The notes under the pieces are model-generated. The model was not told the DNA's origin. It was given only the letters and a program-made list of their open reading frames with translations, and ran no database searches. From NCBI GenBank assembly GCA_002837415.1, contig PJCV01000004.1, positions 1-64,000 of the forward strand: DNA of 64,000 nucleotides, given 5' to 3'. This DNA is from Actinomycetales bacterium SN12 (GTDB lineage: Bacteria; Actinomycetota; Actinomycetes; Actinomycetales; Microbacteriaceae). Position 1 is the stretch's first letter, and every line of letters begins with the position of its first letter. A program made the position numbers and the translations under genes. Positions 39,102 through 47,481 of the stretch are shown in pieces.

Positions 39102-40054
39102 GATGCGGCTCCGATCGGGATGTGCACCTGTTCGTGTGACACCTCGGCGAGGCTGTCGCGAAGCGGATGCTCGGGTGCGAGGTCTGCGAGTGCAGCGGCG
39201 CCATCGAGCCCGGAACCCGCTGCGGGAACGAGATGGGCCTCGGGGCGCTGCGCGAGCACGTTCTGCGTGAACGCGTCGCGGATGAGAGTCGACCGCAGCA
39301 CGCTGCCCGTCGCCCCGATGGCGGCATCGGCCGGAGCATCGGTCTCGCGCAGCGCTGTGGTCACCGAGAGCGCGAGCTCGTCTGCGGCGGCCAGGCAGAT
39401 GCCGAGCGCGATGGCGTCGCCGTCAGCGGCGAGCTCTGCGGTGGCGCGCGCGAACGACGCGACGATGCGAACACGGTCGGAGGCGTTCTGCAGGGCGAAA
39501 TAGGCTGCTTCGAGGTCCGGCCAGCGCTCGCGCACGAGCTCGGTCAGACGGGTTGCGAGGCCCCGGTGGTCGTGGGCGCGCATCACGGCCTCGAGTGCCT
39601 GACGGCCGATCCAATAGCCGCTGCCGGCGTCACCCATGATGTTGCCCCAGCCATCGACGCGCAGTGCTCTGCGAGGACCGACGCCGAGGGTGACCACGCC
39701 CGTGCCGACAGCGATGACTGCGCCGGGGCGATCGCCGAGAACGCCGAGGAAAGAAGTGACGGAGTCGTGGGCCACGAGCAGGCGCCGCACTCCGGCGAGG
39801 TCCGGGTGCCGCATCAGCTCCACGGCTGTGGTCGTGGCGTCGGTGACTCCGCTGACCCCGATCGACACGACGCGCGGTGCGCCGGTGACGTGGGAGACCT
39901 TGCCGACGATCTGCGCGAGCTGCGGCACGAGCGGACGGTCGGTGAACACGCCAGGGACGACATCTTCGCGGATCGTCCCGTCGCTCCAGCGCAGGCGCAG
40001 CTTGCTGCCGGTCTGGCCCGCGTCGATCGCGAGCAGGTCGGGGGTGAGGGGCAT
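39098..40054 (-). CDS. BadF/BadG-type sugar kinase (candidate mannokinase), paralogue 1
   Basis: 318 residues with ASKHA kinase signatures: phosphate-1 loop LLAIDAGQTGSKLRL at about 7-21, and GAVIAVGTGVVTLGVGP and WGNIMGDAGSGYWIGR further on, as in N-acetylglucosamine kinase-like BadF/BadG proteins. It overlaps manA by ATGA, so the sugar it phosphorylates may be mannose (inference from context). ATG 40054 has GGAGAA upstream. Highly similar along its length to the kinase at 40277-41200: a tandem duplication. Confidence 0.88.
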   Translation of the reverse strand: MPLTPDLLAIDAGQTGSKLRLRWSDGTIREDVVPGVFTDRPLVPQLAQIVGKVSHVTGAPRVVSIGVSGVTDATTTAVELMRHPDLAGVRRLLVAHDSVTSFLGVLGDRPGAVIAVGTGVVTLGVGPRRALRVDGWGNIMGDAGSGYWIGRQALEAVMRAHDHRGLATRLTELVRERWPDLEAAYFALQNASDRVRIVASFARATAELAADGDAIALGICLAAADELALSVTTALRETDAPADAAIGATGSVLRSTLIRDAFTQNVLAQRPEAHLVPAAGSGLDGAAALADLAPEHPLRDSLAEVSHEQVHIPIGAAS

Positions 40055-40101
40055 CGATGTTCTCCGGACGGCGCGCGGCAGCAGAGTCGCCACCGCATGT
40101 C

Positions 40102-40107
40102 ATCGTA
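40102..40107 (-). promoter_or_regulatory. Candidate -10 of the kinase-manA operon
   Basis: TACGAT on the minus strand, 47 nt before the kinase start, inside an ATGTC-n7-GACAT inverted repeat. TGTCCTACG at this site also occurs before the second kinase (near 41249-41257), which may mark a shared control site. -35 is weak. Confidence 0.35.
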
Positions 40108-40179
40108 GGACATCGTTCCGCCACGAACTACGGCCTTCGGCGGCGCCTGTCCGGCTCTGTCGGTGTGTTCAGTGGCCCG

Positions 40180-40251
40180 GACACGCGTCAGGAAGGGCAA
40201 CGCGGCCCGGGCCGACCGACAGATGTCCAGGGCAATGTCCTGACGCATGTC
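40180..40251. repeat. Separated inverted repeat GACAyGCGTCAGGA
   Basis: Left arm 40180-40193 and right arm 40238-40251 are 14-nt inverted copies with one mismatch, 44 nt apart. Additional GGGCAA and GGCCCGGGCC elements lie between. It occupies the 222-bp gap between the two kinases. It could be a looping operator pair or a long-range hairpin ending the upstream kinase transcript. Confidence 0.55.
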
Positions 40252-40276
40252 TCACGAGGACACGCCGGTGCCAGGC

Positions 40277-41200
40277 TCAGCGCGTGCGCTCGACGAAGCG
40301 CTCGTGCAGCGGATGCTCGGTGCCGAGCGCTGCCAGGGCCACGGCGCCGTCGAGGCCGGATCCCGCAGGCGGGACGAACCGAGCATCCGGGCGCTCGGCG
40401 CGCACGGCGTCCTCGAACGCCGAGCGGATGACGTCGGAGCCGAACACGCCGCCGATCGCTCCGATGGCGGCGTCGGCAGGCGCGTCGGTGACCCGCAGCG
40501 CGGCCAGCGCTGCGGTCGCGAGCTCGGCGGCGGCGTCGCGGCAGATGCGGATCGAGACCTCGTCTCCGGATGCCGCGAGGGCGGCGGTCGGTGCAGCGAA
40601 CGAGGCGACGGTGCGCACCCGATCCTCGGACGACTGCAGCGCGACGTACGCCGTCTCGAGGTCGGGCCAGCACTCCTGCACGACCGAGGTCAGTGCGGTG
40701 GAGGGGCCTCGGCCGTCGTGTGCGCGCATCACGGCATCCAGCGCGGCTCGGCCGATCCAGTAACCGCTGCCCGCATCGCCCATCATGTAGCCCCAGCCGT
40801 CGACGCGAGTCGAGTGCTCGGGGCCGACGCCGAGGGTCACCACGCCGGTGCCCGCCGCGACGACCGCGCCCTGCTGGTCGCCGAGCACCCCGAGGAACGA
40901 GGTGACCGAGTCGTGGGTGACGACGATGCGGTGCACCTCGGCGAGATCCGGGTGCTGCATCAGGGCATCCGCCTCGACATCGGCGGAGGTGAGACCCGAG
41001 ACGCCGAAGGTCACCGTGTGCGGTGCCTGCGAGGTCACGCGCGTGACCTCCGCTACGACGGCCGCGAGCTGCGCCAGCAGCGGCCGGTCGGTGAGCACAC
41101 CCGGGAACAGCCACTCCTGGGCCGTTGTGTCGGTCGCGATCAGGCGGGTCTTGATGCCCGTCTGGCCGGCGTCGATGGCGAGAAGCGTGTGCTCGGGCAA
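40277..41200 (-). CDS. BadF/BadG-type sugar kinase (candidate), paralogue 2
   Basis: 307 residues; same motifs as paralogue 1 (LLAIDAGQTGIKTRL, AAGTGVVTLGVGP, GYMMGDAGSGYWIGRAALD, PADAAIGAIGGV). Translation starts at TTG 41200: AAGGGG precedes it by 5 nt and the phosphate loop begins at residue 5. It is separated from paralogue 1 by 222 bp containing inverted repeats, so it is probably transcribed on its own. The diverged N-terminal half suggests a different sugar from paralogue 1. Confidence 0.87.
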   Translation of the reverse strand: MPEHTLLAIDAGQTGIKTRLIATDTTAQEWLFPGVLTDRPLLAQLAAVVAEVTRVTSQAPHTVTFGVSGLTSADVEADALMQHPDLAEVHRIVVTHDSVTSFLGVLGDQQGAVVAAGTGVVTLGVGPEHSTRVDGWGYMMGDAGSGYWIGRAALDAVMRAHDGRGPSTALTSVVQECWPDLETAYVALQSSEDRVRTVASFAAPTAALAASGDEVSIRICRDAAAELATAALAALRVTDAPADAAIGAIGGVFGSDVIRSAFEDAVRAERPDARFVPPAGSGLDGAVALAALGTEHPLHERFVERTR

Positions 41201-41356
41201 GTGGTCCCCTTGATCGTCGAAGGTCGCGCCGCGCGACCAGAAGCCAGCGTAGGACACCGCCGCCCGTCCGGGACACGAAGATGTCAAGCCCCCTTCGCCG
41301 CAGATGCGAAGACGATGTACTGGTCGCTCACTCCGCCCCCAGCGAAGGAGAACACC

Positions 41357-42913
41357 GTGACGTCCCTATGGCTCGACGACCAGCGTGAGCGCATCGCCTC
41401 CGACACCTTCGAACCCGGCGCGCGCTACGACGCGGTCGTCGCCGGAGCGGGGATCACCGGGCTCACGACCGCCCTTCTGCTCGCGCGAGCGGGACTCTCG
41501 GTCGCCGTGCTCGAAGCGCGTTTCGTGGGGGCGGTGTCGACCGGCAACACCACGGCGAAGCTGAGCCTGCTGCAGGGCAGCGTGCTCTCGGGCATCCTGT
41601 CGCGCGGGTCGAGCCACGTGCTCAAGGCGTACGTCGAGGGCAACCACGAGGGACAGGCGTGGATGCTGCGCTACCTCGACGAGCACGGCGTCGCCGTGCA
41701 GCGCCGCGACGCCTTCACGTACGCCGCTACGGCCGACGGAGTGAAGAAGCTGGATGCCGAGTACGAGGCGTGTCGGAAGGCCGGCCTCGAAGTAGAGCGT
41801 GTCGACACTCTCGACCTGCCGTTCGAGACGCATGGAGCGCTGCGCCTGCCCGACCAGGCTCAGTTCGACCCGATGGACGTGCTGCGCGCGCTCGCCGCAG
41901 ACCTGCGCGAGCGCGGCGGGGTGATCATCGAGGGCGCCAGGGTCAAGGACGTCGACACCGGCGAGCCCAGCAAGGTCACGACCTCCCTCGGCGAGGTATG
42001 GGCGGGCACCGTGGTGCTCGCCACGGGCATCCCGATCCTCGACCGCGGACTGTACTTCGCCAAGGTGAAGCCGATGCGCTCGTATGCGCAGGCGTATCGC
42101 GTGCCGGGCGCGGCGCTGCCGCAGGGCATGTACCTCTCGATCGATTCGCCGAGCCGGTCGCTGCGCACCGCGCCCGTGGGCGGCTCCCTCGACGGGGCAG
42201 TGGGCGGCGAGGAGCTGCTCGTCGTGGGCGGCAACGGCCACGTCGTCGGCCGGGAGGACGACACCCAGCGCCTCGTCGACGACCTCGAGCAGTGGACTCA
42301 GCGGTACTTCCCCGGTGCCGAGCGCACGCACGCGTGGTCGGCGCAGGACTACCAGTCGATGAACCTGGTCCCGTTCGTCGGATGGATGCCGCGCACCGGC
42401 AAGCACATCGCGCTCGCGACGGGCTACAACAAGTGGGGCATGACCAACGGCGTCGCCGCGGCGCTGAGCATGACGGCCGACATCCTCGACGGCAACATCC
42501 CGTGGGCGAAGACCCTGCATCACCGCATCACCCTGCCGAAGGACATCGCCAACAGCGTGGTCGCGAATGCGCAGGTGGCAGGGGAACTGGCATCCGGATG
42601 GGCGTCGAGCCTGCGGTCGCTGCCGGATGGGGCTCCTGCCGAGGGCACGGGCGTGGTGGGCGCCGAGGAGAAGGAGCCGGCCGCCGTCTCCACGGTCGAC
42701 GGCGTCACATGCCGCCTCTCAGCCGTCTGCACGCACCTCGGCGGCATCGTCTCGTGGAACAGCGCCGAGCGCTCGTGGGACTGCCCGCTGCACGGGTCGC
42801 GCTTCGCCGCCGACGGCACGCTGCTCGAGGGCCCCGCGGTCGAGGATCTCAAGCCGATCGACGAGCCCGAGCTGCCGGGCGACGAGCACGTGCCGGTGGA
42901 CGAACTGCCGTAG
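41357..42913 (+). CDS. FAD-dependent oxidoreductase with C-terminal Rieske domain
   Basis: 518 residues. DAO-type FAD-binding fold at the N-terminus (dinucleotide motif VVAGAGITGLTTALLLA, about 28-44; second motif VVLATGIPILDRG). A C-terminal Rieske [2Fe-2S] domain follows at about 430-500, with ligands C458-x-H460 (CTHLGG) and C476-x2-H479 (CPLHGSRF). This fusion is known in Bacillus and Actinobacteria as a putative amino-acid-oxidase/Rieske protein with no settled substrate. GTG 41357 has GAAGGAG upstream. It is divergent from the second kinase. Confidence 0.9.
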   Translation: MTSLWLDDQRERIASDTFEPGARYDAVVAGAGITGLTTALLLARAGLSVAVLEARFVGAVSTGNTTAKLSLLQGSVLSGILSRGSSHVLKAYVEGNHEGQAWMLRYLDEHGVAVQRRDAFTYAATADGVKKLDAEYEACRKAGLEVERVDTLDLPFETHGALRLPDQAQFDPMDVLRALAADLRERGGVIIEGARVKDVDTGEPSKVTTSLGEVWAGTVVLATGIPILDRGLYFAKVKPMRSYAQAYRVPGAALPQGMYLSIDSPSRSLRTAPVGGSLDGAVGGEELLVVGGNGHVVGREDDTQRLVDDLEQWTQRYFPGAERTHAWSAQDYQSMNLVPFVGWMPRTGKHIALATGYNKWGMTNGVAAALSMTADILDGNIPWAKTLHHRITLPKDIANSVVANAQVAGELASGWASSLRSLPDGAPAEGTGVVGAEEKEPAAVSTVDGVTCRLSAVCTHLGGIVSWNSAERSWDCPLHGSRFAADGTLLEGPAVEDLKPIDEPELPGDEHVPVDELP

Positions 42914-42936
42914 GGGGCGGATGCAGGTCGGCCTGC

Positions 42937-43023
42937 GCGCCTGAGATCCGGAAGGTGTGCCGAGATGCGGATGCCTGCGACCAGGGCATCCGGATCTCGG
43001 GCGCTTCGCCGGATCTCGGGCGC
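42937..43023. repeat. Three copies of a 15-mer forming a hairpin
   Basis: CCGGATCTCGGGCGC at 42990-43004 and 43009-43023, and its inverse (one mismatch) at 42937-42951. It lies in the 150-bp gap between convergent genes and may serve as a bidirectional terminator. Nothing else is seen in this gap. Confidence 0.5.
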
Positions 43024-43063
43024 CGGAAGCAGCGCCGCCAGCCCGGCGAGTCGGCGCCGCCGC

Positions 43064-44173
43064 TCAGAAGCCCGGGTACTCCCGCAGCCGCTCCTCGAAC
43101 TCGGCGCGGTCGGCGTCCGGCAGCACGCGGCGGGCGAAGACGACGAGCTGGATGCCCTCGAGCGGCTCCCCCGTCTGCGCGGCGATGGCCTCGCGCTGCG
43201 TGCGGAACTCCCCCGTCGGGTCGTTGGAGAGGTCGTACGCGTACGCGTAGAAGCGCATCGGGTCGGGGTAGGTGTCGCCGTAGTACTCCCAGGTGTGCTG
43301 CCTGGAAGGCTCGGTGGAGCCGTACAGCTTCGCGACCATGTCGGGGGAGATGCCGGCGTCGATCTCGTTCAGCGGGTACAGATCGCTCATGCCGCGCTCG
43401 AGGAGCACCTCGCTGATCGCCTGCATGACCTGCCGCTTGCGCGCGTCGTCCTGCACGGGCTGCTCTGTCGTCCACACCGTCGAGGTGTACTTGCGCAGCA
43501 TCGACTCGCCGCCGTACCCGTTGCGCTCGGGGCTGACATCCACCGCGCCGCTCTGCTCCCAGGTGTAGCCGTAGCGATCGCTCAGCCGCTCGCGGATCGC
43601 GGCCATCAGGGCGTCACCCTCGGCCTGCACGCTCTCCAGGGAGGGACCGCTCAGGGCATCCTGCGGCGAATAGTCCTTCACGCCGGGATACGCCTCCTCG
43701 TGCCGCTGCTGCTCGGATTTCGTGCCGTCGTACGTCTGCGTGGCCGAGGAGTACAGGGCGCCCACGGCGCCCACGGTCGCGACGTTGCAGACGAGCGAGA
43801 CGGCGAGGGCGATCGCTCCCAGCATCCGTCCACGGCGCGTCAGCATCGCCGCCACGATCACGCCGACGATCGCCAGCTGCAGCACGAGCAGCGTCACGCC
43901 GTACAGCGCATCCGTGCCGCCGGCGAGCATGAGCAGCAGCAGGATCACGGCGAAGATCACCGTCGCCGAGATGGCGGCGAGCCCGAGCCCGTTGACGCCC
44001 TGCTTCGGAGCGGTCGCCGGATCGGTGTAGGTGACCCCGGATGCCGTGGGCAGGCCGGCCGCGGCATCAAGACCGCCCCGTGCGCGAGCAGCTCCCGCGT
44101 AGCCGCCGGCCGGGGGAAGGGGAGGCGCTCCCTCGGAGCCGCCCACGTATCTGCTGCGCTGACGATCTACCAC
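43064..44173 (-). CDS. Hypothetical membrane protein at end of MoxR operon
   Basis: 369 residues, not recognised. Polar N-terminus rich in Pro/Gly/Ala (1-55), three TM segments (about 63-86, 90-110, 118-142), then a ~220-residue soluble extracytoplasmic domain of mixed alpha/beta composition rich in Arg, Glu and Tyr. GTG 44173 overlaps the upstream gene by 7 nt, so it belongs to the MoxR-DUF58-VWA operon as its last gene. A role in envelope maintenance is guessed from context only. Confidence 0.8.
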   Translation of the reverse strand: MVDRQRSRYVGGSEGAPPLPPAGGYAGAARARGGLDAAAGLPTASGVTYTDPATAPKQGVNGLGLAAISATVIFAVILLLLMLAGGTDALYGVTLLVLQLAIVGVIVAAMLTRRGRMLGAIALAVSLVCNVATVGAVGALYSSATQTYDGTKSEQQRHEEAYPGVKDYSPQDALSGPSLESVQAEGDALMAAIRERLSDRYGYTWEQSGAVDVSPERNGYGGESMLRKYTSTVWTTEQPVQDDARKRQVMQAISEVLLERGMSDLYPLNEIDAGISPDMVAKLYGSTEPSRQHTWEYYGDTYPDPMRFYAYAYDLSNDPTGEFRTQREAIAAQTGEPLEGIQLVVFARRVLPDADRAEFEERLREYPGF

Positions 44174-44946
44174 GGCTTGTCCGTTCCGCCGCCGGAGCCG
44201 TCGTCGCCCTGTCCGCCCCCGAGCTGGTCCTCGCGCTCCTGCGCGCCCTGGTTCAGCCGGTCCTCGACATCGTCGAGCTTGTCCTGCGGGGTCTGGGGCT
44301 GCTCGCCCTGGTCGCCCTGGTCGGGCTGCTGCGGCTGTTCGGGAGGCGGCTGCTGGCTCTGGCGCTGCTTCTCCTGCTGACGCTGCTGGTTCTCATCGAG
44401 CGTGTCGCTCATATCGCGGTCCGGCAGCGGCGACTGCTGCTGGGCTTCGTCGCTGCGGCACTCCTCCGGCGTCTCGACGGTGATCTCCAGAGCTTCGCCG
44501 TAGAGCTCCGCGGCTTTCGCCGCATCGCCGTCGGCCTGCGCGGCGTCGCCCTGGCGCTCGATCACCAGCGACAGGTTGATCAGCACGGGGCAGACCTGCA
44601 CACCCTGGGCGAGCGGAACCGCGCGCTCGAGTTCCGCACGAGCTGGGGCCAGCTCATCCGCACCGCCCAGGGCAGTGCCGATGTTGTACGGCGCGATGGC
44701 GGGTTCGAACCAGTTGAGCAGATCCTGGCCGCGGGCGGCCGACTCCGACTCGGCGTACGCGCCCGAGACGAACGAGCTGATCGACGTATGCGCGAACGCG
44801 TACATGCTCAGCAGCTTCGCGACGAACAGCAGCGCGGCGAGCGTGAGAGGGAGGGTCGCGATCGCGACCCAGCGCCGGATGCTGCGGCGCCGGCGGTTCA
44901 TGGCCAGCAGCGCTGCTGCCGCATCCGCCTGCGAGGGGATGGTCAT
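44167..44946 (-). CDS. TPR-like membrane protein with Gln/Pro-rich tail (BatC-like position)
   Basis: 259 residues. One TM near 27-48, then an extracytoplasmic helical region with a TPR-like pattern (INLSLVIERQGDAAQADGDA, AAELYGEALEI at about 120-155), then a low-complexity tail rich in Q, P, D and G (about 170-259). Position and layout match the TPR protein (BatC-like) of MoxR/Bat operons. Overlaps both neighbours by a few nucleotides. Confidence 0.75.
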   Translation of the reverse strand: MTIPSQADAAAALLAMNRRRRSIRRWVAIATLPLTLAALLFVAKLLSMYAFAHTSISSFVSGAYAESESAARGQDLLNWFEPAIAPYNIGTALGGADELAPARAELERAVPLAQGVQVCPVLINLSLVIERQGDAAQADGDAAKAAELYGEALEITVETPEECRSDEAQQQSPLPDRDMSDTLDENQQRQQEKQRQSQQPPPEQPQQPDQGDQGEQPQTPQDKLDDVEDRLNQGAQEREDQLGGGQGDDGSGGGTDKPW

Positions 44947-45980
44947 CTGGCGTCTCCGCTCTGCCGCACGCGGGCCTGCTTCGTCCGTGCCCGTGGAGCT
45001 CGGGTCTGCCGGATCCGGGCGAGTCCGCGCAGCCGCACGACGGAGGCGGTCGCGAGCGCGACCTCGACGGCCAACAGAGCGATCAGCGCGAGCGCTGCGA
45101 TCCAGTACAGCTCGATGACGTTGCCGACCTCCCCCGAGGCGGCGTAGTCGGTGGTGCTCGTCGGCGCCTCGGGCAGGTCGATCGTGGCATCCGCGCTTCT
45201 CAGCTGATACTCGACGCCGAGCTGCTCGGAGACCCGACGCAGGTTGTCCTCATCGAGCACCGACATCGCCGGCTGCCCCTGATACTCGATGTAGTCGCCG
45301 CCCTCGGTGCCCTGACCGGTCGTCTTCCTCATCGGCCCGCCCTGGGTGGTGCCGTACCCGAGCACCATGCCACCGTCAACATACTTCGCACTCGAGGCGA
45401 AGGACTCCGGCTCGCTCGACGCGGTCTGCTCGCCGTCACCGAGGTAGAACACCATGCGTGCGCGCTCGGGCGACGCCTTCGCCGCCGCGGAGAGGGTGTC
45501 GGCGAGCATCCGGTTGGCGATGCCGATCGACGACCCCCGGGACTGTTCGGTCACCTCGGGTCGCATGACATCGAGCGACGAGATGAGCGCGGTGGCATCC
45601 GTCGTCAGCGGCAGGCGCAGCTGCGCCGCCGCGTCGAAGCTGATCAGCGCGAAACGCGCCCCCGGATACTCGTCGACGATGGCCTGCACGTCGTCACGGA
45701 CGCCGTCGATGCGCGGTCGGTCGCCCGCCCAGTCCTCGGCGACGATGCTGGCCGTCGTGTCGACGACCATCACGACATCGGTGTCGGTCGCGAGGGACTG
45801 CGACGTGCCGCCCGGGATGCCTGGCCGCAGCAGCATGGCGAACACGACGACGATCATCCCCAGGCGCAGCACCCAGAGCGCGCGGGATGGCCCTGTCACC
45901 AGTGCACGCACGACGAAGAAGGCCGGTGCGGCGCACAGCAGTGCGAGCAGGATCGGATGCAGGACGGGCTGGAAGATCAT
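44943..45980 (-). CDS. VWA-domain membrane protein (BatB-like)
   Basis: 345 residues: two N-terminal TM segments (about 8-25, 34-52), a von Willebrand factor A domain (about 75-270) and a C-terminal TM (~290-312). The metal-site motif is VVDTTAS, with Thr replacing the second-position Ser of the usual DxSxS. ATG 45980 overlaps the upstream VWA gene (ATGA). Typical partner of MoxR ATPases. Confidence 0.88.
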   Translation of the reverse strand: MIFQPVLHPILLALLCAAPAFFVVRALVTGPSRALWVLRLGMIVVVFAMLLRPGIPGGTSQSLATDTDVVMVVDTTASIVAEDWAGDRPRIDGVRDDVQAIVDEYPGARFALISFDAAAQLRLPLTTDATALISSLDVMRPEVTEQSRGSSIGIANRMLADTLSAAAKASPERARMVFYLGDGEQTASSEPESFASSAKYVDGGMVLGYGTTQGGPMRKTTGQGTEGGDYIEYQGQPAMSVLDEDNLRRVSEQLGVEYQLRSADATIDLPEAPTSTTDYAASGEVGNVIELYWIAALALIALLAVEVALATASVVRLRGLARIRQTRAPRARTKQARVRQSGDAR

Positions 45981-46981
45981 GAGCGGCCCCTTCCCGCATC
46001 CCGAATGACGGTCAGCAGCACCACGAATCCGAGCACGGCCACGAGCATCAGCGCGATCCACACGGTCGGGCTGTCGACCAGGATCACCTGCGCCTGGCCC
46101 TTCAGGGTCCTGGCCTCCTGCTTCTGGATCTCGGCGATGATGTCGCCCACGGTCGTCGTCTCGCGCAGCGCATACGACTGCCCGCCGGTGAGCGCGGCAG
46201 CGTCCGACAGCTGGGCGCTGACCTGCGCGTCCTTGCCCTCCACCGGGTTCAGGGCGAACACCCGCACCTGCCGCGACTGCGCGTACTGCGCCGCCTCCTG
46301 GATCGTGAGGATCGAGGCGCCCGCCAGCTCGTTGTCGGTCGCCAGGATGACCGAGCGGCTGCGTTCGTCATCGTGATGGTCGAAGCGCATGGTGCATGCG
46401 GCGAGACCGTCGCCGATCAGCGAGGCGCCCGGGCCGTTGAGCGTGCCGACCCAGTGCTCGGGAGTCTCGTCCTCGAAGTCGAAGCTGCTGCGCACGCTGC
46501 GCAGCTGCTCCTTCACGAAGGCGTAGTCATCGGTGAGGGGGAACACCTGCACGGGCGAGCTGTTGAAGATCGTCAGCCCGATCCGCTCACCCTCGAACCC
46601 CTCGAGCAGCTTCTCGAAGACGCCGAGCACCTCGACGTCGACGTCCGACATCGAGCCCGACACATCGAGGCAGAGCATGATGTCGCGGCTGGCGTTCACC
46701 GGCTGCACGGTCTTCGGCGCCATCGGACGCGCGGCGACGACACCGCCGAGCAGCATGGCGATCGCCCCGAGCGCGACGATGCCGGACAGCAGCGCCATGC
46801 GCCGCCGCACCGCGGCGCGGAACGACGGGAGCGACCGCAGGCGCTCGGCCCGCGAGACGAGCGCGGCCGGCCCGGCCTCGGCGGTCCCGCCCGAGCGGAC
46901 GCCGAGCAGAACCCCGATGACGACGGCGAGGACGAGCACGCCGAGGGCGACGAGCAGCATCCACCAGATGTTCAGTGTCAC
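45977..46981 (-). CDS. VWA-domain membrane protein (BatA-like)
   Basis: 334 residues: N-terminal TM pair (about 6-24, 64-85), VWA domain with an intact MIDAS motif DVSGS (about 105-109; LCLDVSGSMSDVD), and C-terminal TM (~305-325). GTG 46981 has GAGGGG 9 nt upstream, overlapping the previous stop region. Likely acts with the second VWA protein as a substrate or adaptor of the MoxR ATPase. Confidence 0.88.
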   Translation of the reverse strand: MTLNIWWMLLVALGVLVLAVVIGVLLGVRSGGTAEAGPAALVSRAERLRSLPSFRAAVRRRMALLSGIVALGAIAMLLGGVVAARPMAPKTVQPVNASRDIMLCLDVSGSMSDVDVEVLGVFEKLLEGFEGERIGLTIFNSSPVQVFPLTDDYAFVKEQLRSVRSSFDFEDETPEHWVGTLNGPGASLIGDGLAACTMRFDHHDDERSRSVILATDNELAGASILTIQEAAQYAQSRQVRVFALNPVEGKDAQVSAQLSDAAALTGGQSYALRETTTVGDIIAEIQKQEARTLKGQAQVILVDSPTVWIALMLVAVLGFVVLLTVIRDAGRGRS

Positions 46982-46992
46982 GTCGTCACCCC

Positions 46993-47481
46993 TCAGTGCC
47001 AGCTCGCGACGACGGCGCGCGCGGCCTCTGCGCCGTAGACCGGATCGATTGCAGGCCCCCGCTGGAAGATGCTCGGATAGTAGTGCCGGCGGATCGCGTC
47101 GATGAGCGCCGGATCGACGCCGCGGGCGACGAGGTCGTCGAGCGAGAGCACCGGCGCCTCGAGCCCGGAGTACTCGTTGACGAACGCGCGCACGGAGCGG
47201 CTCAGCTCGAGGTTCGCCTGCCGCGGTGAGATATTCCCGGAACGGTATGCATCTTCGATGCGCTGCACGTCGGCCAGGTACTCGCCGCGCAGCTGAACGA
47301 GCACAGACGCGGTCGGCGGCGAGTAGACCGGCTCTCCGGGCAGCGTGATGCTCTGCTTCGGCCTGGTCAGGGCGATCAGCAGCCACGCGGCCCCGGCGAG
47401 CAGCAGCAGGATGCCGATCGCCAGGACGACCCACCCCCAGCCGTACTGCGCCGGCGGATACAGCTCATCAGGAGCGGGCAT
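46993..47481 (-). CDS. Small membrane protein of MoxR operon (DUF4381-like position)
   Basis: 162 residues: one TM at about 14-38 (WVVLAIGILLLLAGAAWLLI), then a cytoplasmic helical domain. Sequence family is not firmly recognised; position between DUF58 and the VWA genes is where DUF4381 proteins usually sit. Start ATG 47481 lies inside the end of the DUF58 gene (14-nt overlap). Confidence 0.75.
   Translation of the reverse strand: MPAPDELYPPAQYGWGWVVLAIGILLLLAGAAWLLIALTRPKQSITLPGEPVYSPPTASVLVQLRGEYLADVQRIEDAYRSGNISPRQANLELSRSVRAFVNEYSGLEAPVLSLDDLVARGVDPALIDAIRRHYYPSIFQRGPAIDPVYGAEAARAVVASWH

Noticed and set aside
44690..44720. GGTTCGAAC resembling a tRNA T-loop
   Set aside because: It lies within the TPR-like gene and no acceptor, D or anticodon stem can be drawn around it.
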